From Polyodon spathula (lineage: Eukaryota > Chordata > Actinopteri > Acipenseriformes > Polyodontidae), in assembly GCF_017654505.1 (NCBI RefSeq), contig NC_054539.1, positions 69,817,256-69,881,255 of the forward strand: a stretch of DNA of 64,000 bases, read 5' to 3'. The position numbers and the translations under genes are program-made. How positions within the stretch are numbered: the first letter of the stretch is position 1; each line of letters opens with the position of its first letter. This document shows positions 43,101 through 51,639 of the stretch, in pieces. The notes below the pieces were generated by a model. It did not search any database. It saw only the letters and a list, made by a program, of their open reading frames with translations, and was not told the origin of the DNA.

Positions 43101-43551
43101 TGAATTTACCCAAACAAAAAGTACAGGCTCTGTATTCCAGAAAACATAAATAACATACAAGAGAGGCACTGGTATGGACACGCTGGTGTTGCTAGGATGC
43201 TGGTTGTGAATACCCAATCATTTCCCAAATGTGTTTAACACAGTGGTAACTCACTGCTATGCAAGTACATATTACATAAATTAAAATAAACTTGATTAAA
43301 TGCTCCATCTAATCTGTATTAAAAGACTATCTTTTTATAAAGATCATATTTATACTGTCTACACCTAAAACCCGCTTAAAAAAAAAAAAAAAGCCCAATA
43401 TTAGAAGCATACAAACCAGTGTACAGAAGATGCATTGACACTGGGTTATTGTTGTCATCTGCTCCAACGGAAATTCTCCAAGGCACAGTTTACAGGACAT
43501 TAGGGGGTCCAGCGCCAAATCCCAAGTAGGCCTATATCTTGCTGTAGTCAT
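29993..43551 (-). CDS. rnf144a: RNF144A, RBR E3 ubiquitin-protein ligase (whole coding span, seven exons)
   Basis: Join, in transcript order: 43551-43417, 42468-42364, 40456-40396, 37230-37020, 35381-35234, 33777-33688, 30124-29993. The exons total 882 bases, 293 codons plus stop (human protein 292). Every junction has AG/GT ends and matching phase. RBR ligases take ubiquitin from an E2 onto a RING2 cysteine and then pass it to substrate. RING1 occupies roughly residues 20-70, the IBR about 90-155, RING2 about 185-215 with the likely catalytic Cys199 in [10 protein letters not shown], and a C-terminal membrane segment about 251-278 contains GIFAG and is followed by a Cys/Lys-rich tail. Family knowledge: RNF144A sits on endomembranes and plasma membrane and targets DNA-PKcs. 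Minus-strand AATAAA candidates lie at 29805-29810 and near 28990-29005, but the true 3' end is unknown. No disabling change was seen, so this should be a working gene. Confidence 0.96.
30160..30305 (-). repeat. Three extra tandem copies of the RNF144A exon-7 acceptor junction
   Basis: Including the real junction (30092-30136) there are four copies of a unit of roughly 58 bases. Each holds the pyrimidine tract, acceptor and first 25-30 bases of exon 7 (GTGGTTGGTATTTTTGCTGG). On the minus strand the acceptor reads cttgcag in the real copy, cttgctg near 30182, cttgcaag near 30240 and cttgcgg near 30300. Thus two copies have lost the AG and one has it shifted by a base, just before TAG. Confidence 0.85.
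30310..33450 (-). other. RNF144A intron 6, no further gene
   Basis: Intronic DNA with a 46-base A-rich tract at 31236-31276 preceded by AGAGGGCGCTGTTC. No coding motif was recognised on either strand. Confidence 0.6.
33476..33540 (+). mobile_element. SINE/LINE 3' tail fragment in RNF144A intron 6
   Basis: AAAGCGCTTTGTGATGGTGG followed by TGAAAGGTGCTATATAAA is the same tail as that of the SINE at 41.1 kb, in the opposite orientation, without a recognisable tRNA head. Confidence 0.65.
33688..33777 (-). CDS. rnf144a: RNF144A coding exon 6 (post-RING2 region)
   Basis: 90 bases, 30 codons, phase 0 at both ends: [20 protein letters not shown] then [10 protein letters not shown]. The acceptor is cag immediately before GATGAT and the donor gtaggt. 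Too short for a long open frame; it was located from the conserved [13 protein letters not shown] sequence between RING2 and the membrane segment. The frame is intact and nearly identical to mammalian RNF144A. Confidence 0.95.
34383..34794 (-). mobile_element. Solo LTR related to the 6.2-kb element
   Basis: On the minus strand it begins TGTGGCAGAGCGAGAGCGCT and ends CTACCCTGTCACA. At 412 bases it is almost the length of the 410-base LTR at 7694. Shared features include the TGTGGCAGAGC start, the GTTAATT(T/C)CC.TACCTGCC-like start region and the CAGGTGGCTGG-like stretch. Flanks are AGCAC and AGCAT, a plausible 5-base target duplication with one change. No internal region is present, so it probably arose by LTR-LTR recombination. 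Confidence 0.72.
35058..35117. repeat. Interrupted (TA)n tract in RNF144A intron 5
   Basis: Several TA runs separated by TATTATTA and ATAATATA interruptions. Confidence 0.9.
35234..35381 (-). CDS. rnf144a: RNF144A coding exon 5 (RING2, catalytic cysteine)
   Basis: 148 bases: one base completes the Ser codon, then 49 codons from [20 protein letters not shown] to CWYCLGSLD. It carries the RING2 pattern CPKC...[18 protein letters not shown]. Cys199 in GCAQ is the expected ubiquitin-accepting cysteine, corresponding to human Cys198. The acceptor is ctgtttcag and the donor gtgagt. One difference from human is Gly for Glu in WYCLGSLD. Just downstream on this strand the intron runs into a broken (TA)n tract. 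Confidence 0.97.
36513..36754 (+). repeat. Two direct copies of a 45-50 base motif in RNF144A intron 4
   Basis: Copies at about 36513-36570 and 36697-36754 share AGAGGAGA.GACTATCTAT, a short variable stretch, then GGGATACCA.GATATTTAG. A third copy lies at 57867-57910 on the other strand. There is no coding potential and the function is unknown. Confidence 0.55.
37020..37230 (-). CDS. rnf144a: RNF144A coding exon 4 (IBR domain)
   Basis: 211 bases: two bases complete the split Glu codon, then 69 codons from [19 protein letters not shown] to FLPGET, then two bases of a Ser codon. The IBR zinc ligands are visible in [22 protein letters not shown] and WHPEQVC. The acceptor is tttgtctcag and the donor gtaacg. 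The segment after [11 protein letters not shown] is the least conserved part compared with the human protein, as expected for this loop. Confidence 0.96.
37231..40395 (-). other. RNF144A intron 3, no other gene
   Basis: Between exons 4 and 3. Apart from the (TA)n tracts no repeat protein, RNA gene or additional exon was recognised. Confidence 0.6.
39283..39373. repeat. (TA)n microsatellite in RNF144A intron 3
   Basis: About 90 bases of TA dinucleotides with two short interruptions. A second shorter tract lies at 40150-40180. Confidence 0.93.
40396..40456 (-). CDS. rnf144a: RNF144A coding exon 3 (linker between RING1 and IBR)
   Basis: 61 bases, encoding [20 protein letters not shown] plus the first base of a Glu codon. 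The acceptor is ttttaacag and the donor a consensus gtaagt. The exon is too short to appear as a long open frame. It was found by expecting the IECM...[11 protein letters not shown] segment of RNF144 proteins between the neighbouring exons; length and phase (0 in, 1 out) fit both sides. Confidence 0.95.
41070..41323 (-). mobile_element. tRNA-derived SINE, second subfamily, in RNF144A intron 2
   Basis: The minus strand reads GTGGTCCAGTGGTTAAAG, B box ATTCAAATCC, then GAGTGACCCTGAGCAAGTCA (CORE/MIR-like). It ends with a tail AAAGTGCTTTGTGATGGTGG and ATGAAAGGCGCTATATAAA. The head and core match the SINE at 28.4 kb but the tail is different, so it used a different partner LINE. Confidence 0.78.
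42364..42468 (-). CDS. rnf144a: RNF144A coding exon 2 (end of RING1)
   Basis: 105 bases, 35 codons, phase 0 at both ends. It encodes [20 protein letters not shown] followed by [15 protein letters not shown], with the later RING1 cysteines. The acceptor is ttgcctacag. The donor reads gtattg, which is weak after the GT, but the next exon continues the family sequence (IECM) precisely, so the junction is secure. Confidence 0.96.
43417..43551 (-). CDS. rnf144a: RNF144A coding exon 1 (start codon, first half of RING1)
   Basis: Encodes residues 1-45, starting [17 protein letters not shown] and ending QCQCIFCTL. The first zinc-binding cysteines CKLC and the CQCIFC run of RING1 are present. The ATG is chosen because it matches the family N-terminus exactly and the exon continues upstream as a short untranslated stretch to a good acceptor (ag at 43573-43574 after a T-rich run), so the exon probably begins at 43572. 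The donor reads gtttgt, phase 0. The open frame continues past the donor only into intron sequence. Confidence 0.96.
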
Positions 43552-44537
43552 TGTGAGTGAAATCTGTATCTTCTTAAAGAAACACAAAATAATTTTACAT
43601 TCGTCAGAACCCTGTTCTTGCCTAAGGTCAGCTGAAAACGACAGTTTTTAATGGTAAAACTTTGGCTGTAAAGCAATGGCTTAACTAAATGCTGGCAACA
43701 TGTGAAGATTTAAAAAAAAAAAAAAAAAAAACCAAAACAAACAAAAAAAAAAAAAAACACATCATTCTCAGAAACAAACAGGCGAAGTAGGCAACTTGCC
43801 CAAGTTGGCCATCAGGAGTGCCATCCTGTCTGAAAAAAAAGGACAGAAGTTTATAAAACAAATCTGATATTGTAGCATGAGACTCAAATGTGCCAATGCA
43901 CCTGCAAATGTTTATACATTATAAAACTATTATAAATAATATCTGTGTTACTTCTGACTTGCCCTTGTGTACCCGAACATGCAATCCTTAGTCTGCAGAA
44001 GGTTGTGTGCGTCTGTCCACACTGTTGTACCGGTCTGTCGGTCTATTAATATCTTGCTCTGCCTTACGTATTGTGGTGTTGTTAAGGCCTGAAATAGATC
44101 ACACTTGCCCCTAAGCTAGAATGTAACATGTTAAAATCTGTCCTGAGGTAGTAACAATATCCCTCAGCCTCACCCTCTTTTTTCATATCTGTCGTTGCAT
44201 TAATGTGTCAAAGGCAATATAATTATTGAGATGCTGTTAGCATACAAAACTGAAGAATCAATAAGGCATTCAATGTGGCTGAAGATTAAATAACAGAATA
44301 AATTATGCTGTCTGAAAACTAGTGTGTTACTGAATTGAAGTTCACCTATAAAATATTTCTAACCGTCCAATTTCTTGAATGGCAGTTGCCTTTCACACGA
44401 CTCTCTAGATTTGTTTTTTTTATAATTACCATAAAATTTCTGCTAAAGGCTGCCCATGAGACAAACGTTTCTGCATGACAATAATCCTTATATTCTATAT
44501 TATTTGATATACAATTACATTAAATTGTAAAAATATG

Positions 44538-44824
44538 CCCTTACTGAAATAACCTATAGAAAGTCCTATAGTAAAATTGGTCAAGTCTTATAGTAAATTG
44601 GTCAAGTCCTATAAAATATACTATAGGATTTCTTTAAAACCTTTATAGTCCTATAGAGTGTCCTTTAGTACTACTGTAGGGAGGCCATTTTGAGTACTAT
44701 AGGAGGTACTATACAGTACTATATTTTTTTTTTAAAGAATCCTTTAGGATTTCTCTAAAACCTTTTTAGTCCCACAATGTCCTATAATAAAACTATAGGA
44801 TCCTATAGGACATTTCAATAAGGG
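44538..44824. mobile_element. Palindromic MITE
   Basis: The ends are inverted: left CCCTTACTGAAATAACCTAT, right (reverse complement) CCCTTATTGAAATGTCCTAT. The interior is filled with variants of TCCTATAG and TAAAACC, giving long imperfect dyad symmetry. 287 bases, no coding capacity. No clear target duplication was seen, so its superfamily is open. Confidence 0.68.
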
Positions 44825-45169
44825 TGGTCAGCAGGTATTTGAGGTGATAATTCAAACAATATCGTCAACATCCCAATGCTAAATCAAACTTGGTTTAACT
44901 ACTGGTTCTTAATCATAATTCTGGCTCAAAAGAAAACACACGCTCACACACAATGAAGGAACAAGTGTCTTACATTACAGTGGGAAAAAAAAAAAAAAAA
45001 CTACTATGTTTTCCAAGGTTTGTAACATAAACCAACAAGTTATAATGGCTTCCTACAAAATTCCACACAAAACAATACAAATAAAACCATATGCAGACGG
45101 TGAGATGAATAAAGACTGTTATGTTCAACACTGTTCCCTGACAAAAAGTAAATACAAAAAGAGTTGAAA

Positions 45170-46560
45170 AAAATTCAACTTTCAGATTCTACTGTGTCAA
45201 GGAGGGCTTCAGACATTTCCGAAAACACTGAAAATATACTGAAGGAAAGGTTGTCTGGCTCCGAGTTTGTTAGCCTTGCGGCAGACGAAAGCCTGGATAT
45301 CAATGATAACCCGCAGTTATTGATATAACTACTCCTGAACTCGATATGAGAAGAAGAATTTTGGATATGGTCCCACTGCAAAACCGTACAACAGCAGAGG
45401 AAATAAAAATGCTGTAATGGATGTCTTGAAAAAGTTAGATGTACCACCAGGAAAAATAGCGGTGATTACACCAGACAGGGTGGGGCCCCTGCTGTGCCAG
45501 GTAAGAGAATCAGTGCCGTTTCTTTGCTAAAGCAAGAGCTGAAGTCTGGTAAAACAAAGTATGACATGCTATCTTACCATTGCATTGTACACCAGCAAAC
45601 ATTATTTACAAAGTATAGTTATCTTAATGACGTAATCAAAGATGTTATTGACCTGTTCAATTTGGTCAGGGCACACGCTAGGAACCACCAGCAGTTCAAC
45701 TTTTTGCGAGGACTTTGATACACAGTACAGGGATTTGGTTCTGCACACCGAAATAAGATGGCTTTCTCAGGCGTGCATTCTAGCCCATATTTTGGATGTG
45801 TTTGAACCACTCAGCTTTTCATTATTGGATGTGGAGAAACTGCATGTTTTCCGTTCTTGGATAATACTGTCTGGCTGCTGTGTGTTGCATTTCTGTGTGG
45901 TATTACTTAGCTCTTAAATGAGTTAAATATGAAGACGCAAAGCAAGAAAAAAAAAAAAACAGTGTCAGTAAGGGGAAATATCTGCTTTTTTCCCCACGTG
46001 CAGAGTCCTAGACCAAACTCCTGGTGCTGCTGTTTCTACTAGTCATCAGGAGTTCTGTGAGGTGCTGAAAGAACTGACTGACAACTACGCTGCTAGATTC
46101 CAAGATTTTAAGATTTTAAGTGGGACAAACATGTGGTTCTTGCGAATAATCCATTCCACCTAGAGGTGAACAAAATGGAAGAAATTTGCTCTGAACTGCT
46201 TATGGAGTTTGTAGAATTGAAGAGCTCTGACAATGAAATTAGTGAGCCCTCTTCCACAAATCACAGAATTAGCCAAACGGTTTATTTCCATGTACCCGTC
46301 AACCTACAAATGTAAAGCTTCCTTCTCTGTACTTTCATGGGTTAAAAGTAACAGGCGAAATCGACTCAGTCTCCAACACACAAAAGAGTGCCTTCGAAAT
46401 TCAGTCTCCAGCACAGAGCCGACTTCCCAGCGCTCGCTGCAGAGGAGTGGCATGTATCTAACCGACAGCAGTTCTGGAAACACATAATTCAGAATAAATA
46501 TGGGCTTACGATTTTTGTTGCTACAATTGTAGTTGACAAAATAATAATACTTGGTCATTC
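45170..46560 (+). pseudogene. hAT-type transposase relic (GTF2IRD2/ZBED5-like group)
   Basis: Pieces in several plus-strand frames: SRRASDISENTENILKERLS then LAADESLDI; GGAPAVPGKRISAVSLLKQE; YHCIVHQQTLFTKY; HTEIRWLSQACILAHI; and at the C-terminus YPSTYKCKASFSVLSWVKSN then RRNRLSLQHTKECLR. This is the order of domains in hAT transposases of the group domesticated in mammals as GTF2IRD2, ZBED5 and relatives, with the DES, GAP and C-terminal dimerisation (hAT-C) segments. At least three frameshifts and stops (for example after LLI near 45326 and before HTKYD-like segments) show it is dead. Inverted repeats were not located. Confidence 0.78.
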
Positions 46561-46599
46561 ATTTTGCTGTGAGAAAAATATTTTATAACTATATCCCGT

Positions 46600-49500
46600 C
46601 ACGCTGCGTAAATATGAATGTACAGTATAACAGTAAATGGAATAATGAATTCACACTACAGGTGTTTGCCATTCTTCACCTGTGTGTATACTGTGGTTTG
46701 CTGCTTTAGAAAGCACTCTGGAAGCTTATGGCCTAGGGATTATGTAATGCCTATCAATATACAAACTAGGCTGAAACCAATTTAAAACACTCACACCAGA
46801 GATGCCACTATGACACATTTAGTCCAGAGACGCTAACTGTCAATCAGAGAAATGAGTTGAACCCAGTACAGAGAGTTCACTTGAGTTTCTAATCCACCAC
46901 ATCCTTCCATCTTAATCTTTTAGTGTAAAGATACAACACCATAAAGTAACTTGAAAAACAACAGAAAGCAGCAGAGTATCAACTGTAGAGACAGTAAAGT
47001 GTGTATCATTGTAAAGCCTGTATTACTGATACAGCTTACAGGTTAAAACAATGTGGCAGTGAAATGGTTACTACCGCTGTCCTCTATTTATGGAACTTAA
47101 TTTAGAAAATGACAGAACACCGCTATATACTACAGACAATAAATCAAGGTTGGTTTTGCAGACCCTGGGCATAGCGGTAATCTTGGACTACCTTACAAGT
47201 ATGACTATATAACTGAGTATAACACATTGCAGTTCATATGTAAGCAACAGACTAGCGTGCTGGTACAAATAGTTATACTCAACCCTTCACTTTTAGAAAT
47301 GCCACGTTTGTTTCAAAGCATTTACAGCGTCAGACTGAGATGATGAAATCAAATGCTGAAAAAAAGAAAGAGGGAACTGTTTTCATGCTGTTGTAACAGA
47401 ACTAGGCAGGCAAGATTAGGATTGATGGTGGAATTTTTGAAAACCTCCTGCTGTACCAGCTGTTTGCCATTGATAGTTATCAAGAAACAGGTTATTTTCT
47501 AGTCGTTGAACACCACAGCCAGACCTCGGATCCAAACGTGTGGCTGAATACAGTAGCAGTAGTACAATGTTACAGTGGAATAATATGATGAATTACTACT
47601 TCCAGGAGCACAGTCCTACCGGAGCACAGCTTCGATCTGGGACGGCTGCCATCTCTACTGGAAAAGCACTCTAAAAAATATTATATTTTGCCAAGATCTA
47701 GATCAATTAACAATTTGTTCTGAGCTTCTTGAATTGTAAGGTGACCCCTCTTCTTTTAGAGTCATGCAAACTTTTTGTGAGATTTCCTTTTTATACAGTA
47801 TAAATACTAAAATGCACTGCTGGTTATGGACTATAGTACTGAATGGATGAATGAATGAATGAATACACTGCTGAGTGGAACGAAAGCGCCCTGGCAGAAG
47901 GTCAATACTGACACTGGTATGCAATCACAGGAATGGGGTCTGCATCCTGGGCACACTACAGTGCGACTTCAACGTGTCAGAAAAGTATTTCACAGGGGCA
48001 CTGGTATAGGTGACATCACTATGCTGTGTATATAGGAAGTCAGTATCTATATGTAGGTGTGCAAGGCCCCCACAGGCAACACTACATTCACTGCACAATG
48101 CTTCATCTATGGGCTTCAGTGCAAAGTGCAATGCTAAAGCTTCCCCATCTCACTTGTTACTGGAGGAGTCGTTCTGATTTGTAGAGCAAAGACGAATTTA
48201 GAATGAATCAGAATATATCCTACAGTAACAGGATTGCTAGTCTTTCTGATTTGCTTTGAGTAGTCAGCCAAGGCAGATTATTGATATGACTGACATCCAA
48301 CTTGCTGGTCATCCTCCAGTGTAACTGACTACATACGGGCACCTCTACCAGATCCCTGTCACAGGGGATATGCATCCCCAGCAGGGGCTTGTTATTAAAC
48401 ACCTGTATACAGTTTTCTTTTTCTGACACAGCAGTGCTTATGTATTCACATCACAGATTGGGCACTTATTCCACACAGCTGTGGACCTAGTGACTGCTTG
48501 ACTGATGGAGTACTATGTCACTTAAAAGCATGTTGCTCAGAAAAAAATCAGAAAATTACATGATGATACTAATAAACATCAAACCATGCATTTATGAATT
48601 TCATAAATCAAAAAAGCAATTCAAAGATTACCTTTTTTATATTATCTTTTTTGCTTAAAAGTAGTTAAACCAATAATTATACGGTATAGTAGATGACAGT
48701 ACTGTAAAAAATAAAAAAAAAAAAAAAAAAAAAAAAGCTTAAAACACTTGTCAGTATGAAGGCCATCAGGCAGGGTCCAGTCTAATTCCACAGAGCCAGC
48801 GTGGATACAAAGAGCAGCTACAGCAGGCTATTTACTGCTCTGCTGGACGCTTGCTGGCTTGACCCCAGTCATTCACATGCCTAATACAAAATATTCGGTC
48901 ATAAGAATTCCACCACTCTGAGTTAGCAGTTTTGGCACCACCTCAAGCAGCGTTCCAGCCTCAGTCTGTGGGCAAAGTGTTTGGCAAATTCAAACTGAAC
49001 TGTCTCCATCTTCATGCTCTCAGCAGTTTCTAAAAGCATCAGGGTTTTCAATTACTTTGACAATTTTCAAAGACCTAATTAGAAGGAGTTTGACATCATT
49101 GTTAATGTTAATAACAAATAACCAACTGTTAAAATAAAGCTTTTGCATTGACAGTTTATATAATTGTATAATAACAAAAATTTAGATTAGTCTCACTGAG
49201 TATAGATAAGTTCTGGACCAGACCAAAACCCCGCCCCCCCTACCCAATTAGGATGCTCAAAAAGAAACCAAGCAAACTTTGCTGTTGTAAAGTTACGGTT
49301 TTAGTAATTATAAAGCGACAACATCGGGCCGGTACAAACAGTACCAATGGCATCTCTGCACAGAGCTACATTAGTTGTTTTCAGCGTTACCTTTTTTTGA
49401 AGATGACTTCTAGTCTTCTTGTATAAAATATGCCGTGGAGCTCACCCAGTCATTGTGGGACTTAGGTAAATTTCACAAGCTAATCAATGTTAAAACAAAT

Positions 49501-49910
49501 TGGCAGGATTCTTATTTTCTGCTACACGACGTATGCAAATAAAGTTAATTGGTAGCAATTAAAAATGCACCTAAACTAACACTCTTAATTGCTCCCCACT
49601 TGTCAGCTTCAATAAATAGGGTAATCATCAGCAAATCAGCACTTCATTCACAAAGCATAACAGATGACTTTATAATTAATAAATTAAACGTGATGCACTT
49701 GAAGGCTATCAAACCAGAGACTTTCTGGTGTGGCTTCAGGACACCACTCACACTTTTCTTCACTGGTAGCTTCTGACAAAACACAAAACACTTGTTTGGC
49801 TCACTGCTGCTAGGCAATGCTTACAGGAAAATCCAATCAGGCAGCAGTATTCCCAGGTGACATCAGGTCAGTAAACAAGCTTGCATATTCTAACAAACAA
49901 GAAACAGTCT
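46600..49910. other. No gene recognised
   Basis: AT-rich DNA within the probable 5' intron of RNF144A. It has a poly-A run at 48713-48736. No later viperin exons and no other coding motif were seen on either strand. Confidence 0.5.
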
Positions 49911-49969
49911 CGCCATAAACTAGGGTTGGCAGTGCTCCGGCTTTCCTAGCTCTGGCTCCGGAGTGGCTC

Positions 49970-50440
49970 TGGTACTTCAGCTCCAGCTCCAGAGCTGATG
50001 GAGACCCCCTGCTCCAGCTCCAGAGCTGATGGAGACCCCCTGCTCCAGCTCCAGCTCCCAGCTCCAGAGCTGATGGAGACCCCCTGCTCCAGCTCCAGAG
50101 CTGATGGAGACCCCCTGCTCCAGCTCCAGAGCTGATGGAGACCCCCTGCTCCAGCTCCAGAGCTGATGGAGACCCCCTGCTCCAGCTCCAGGCTGGCTCC
50201 AGAGCTGAATGAGACCCCCTGCTCCAGCTCCAGGCTAGCTCTAGAGCTGAATGTGACCCCCTGCTCCAGCTCCACAGCTGATGGAAACCCCGTTCCAGCT
50301 TCAGGCTGGCTCCAGAGGTGATGGAGACCCCCTGCTCCAGCTCCAGAGCTGATAGAGACCCCCTGCTCCAGCTCCAGGCTGGCTCCAGAGCTGATGGAGA
50401 CCTCCTGCTCCAGTGTCAGCAGCCCATGTGGTGCAGCTCC
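49970..50440. repeat. 31-base minisatellite at the left end of the hAT element
   Basis: Units of CTCCAGCTCCAGAGCTGATG then GAGACCCCCTG, with inserted variants (CAGGCTGGCTCCAGAGCTGA). The array gives an open frame of about 183 codons on the minus strand that is not a gene. Confidence 0.92.
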
Positions 50441-51472
50441 AGCTCGGGCTGCTTTCAGCTGCCTGGCTCCAGAGCCACTAAAACCTCTAATCAGCACTGT
50501 ATGTTCTTGGCTATCACAGTAACATCCTATTACATTTTTATTACTAAAATCATGCTTTCCTTTTCACACTCCATAACTTGCAAAGGTGGTGGCGGTCATT
50601 GTCACAGAGGTTAAATTAAGGCATATACAAGGATTGTGGGAAACCTTTGACTTTTCACCTCCAGGTCAAGGCCACAGAATACAGAACTGATTCTCTCTTT
50701 TTGACTTTTTTACAACAGCAGTAGAACCGATAATCAGATTTGGGTACTTTTAAATTTTTTTTACAATCAAATCAGCTAAGTATGAACTTGTTTTCCCACT
50801 ACGTTTAAAATAAATCTGTCACTCGCAAACAGGTCAGAATAGCCTGTTTTCACCTCTCTCAAAGTTTTTGAATATGGCTAGTTGCTGTACATTTGTAAGG
50901 CAACTTTACAAAAATGAAACCAAGACTAAAAACTTGCAAGTAAAGCAATGGCCATCTTGAAGAGCTTTTGTGGTACATTTCAATAAGGACAAAATATTAA
51001 CTCATATATATATAAGTGCTAAGAGCAATATCCAGGTATTTGAAGGGGAAAAAATGTAAGTGTCAGTCGGAAATGACACAGTTGATAGAAATGAGAAATA
51101 CATATCACAATCTGTTTTGTCTTGCACCGATTTACTGCCTTGCCAGAAATTTGCAACAGCTTCTAAGTTAGCAATGGTAAAAATAGCACTGTGTGGGAGA
51201 TCTATATAGATCAACACTGCCACTCTTGGAATGAATGAATTTGATAATGTTTTGCAAATTAACTAATACTCAAATACATATGTCTGAATCCTGAACAAAT
51301 ATCTGAACATGAAATACCAGATGTGTTCCAGCAGTACAATTAATATGTTACATGAGTGATACAGTACAGTATCAAGTATGTCTTATGATATGTATTACTA
51401 TAATATACATTATAAATGTCATGCAACAGTCTCTGTTAAAGGCAGGAAATAGTGGAGCTGCTCCACCTCCAA

Positions 51473-51562
51473 GCTCCAGAGTGCTCCAGTGACCCCAGCT
51501 CCAGTGACCCCAGCTCCAGTGACCCCAGCTCCAGTGACCCCAGCTCCAGTGACCCCAGCTCT
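51473..51562. repeat. 15-base minisatellite at the right end of the hAT element
   Basis: Five to six copies of AGCTCCAGTGACCCC. The same CTCCAG and GACCCC words make up the left array, in the same orientation, although the element termini are inverted. Confidence 0.9.
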
Positions 51563-51639
51563 GTTCTGGCTTCAGGCCCCCCCCAGCTGGCTCCAGGGCG
51601 CCAGAGACGAAGCATGGCCAACCCTACCATAAACATTGG

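Larger units (their letters stand above)
49921..51626. mobile_element. Non-autonomous hAT-type transposon with complete ends
   Basis: Terminal inverted repeats: left TAGGGTTGGCAGTGCT, right (reverse complement) TAGGGTTGGCCATGCT, 14 of 16 bases matching. The 8-base sequence CCATAAAC stands immediately outside both ends (49913-49920 and 51627-51634), exactly the target duplication length of hAT elements. The element is 1706 bases and holds no transposase; its middle is AT-rich unique sequence. Both subterminal regions consist of CTCCAG-rich minisatellites. Confidence 0.85.

Noticed and set aside
49946..50497. 183-codon minus-strand frame rich in Ser, Gly and Glu
   Set aside because: It is the minisatellite at the left end of the hAT element, without family resemblance or splice context.
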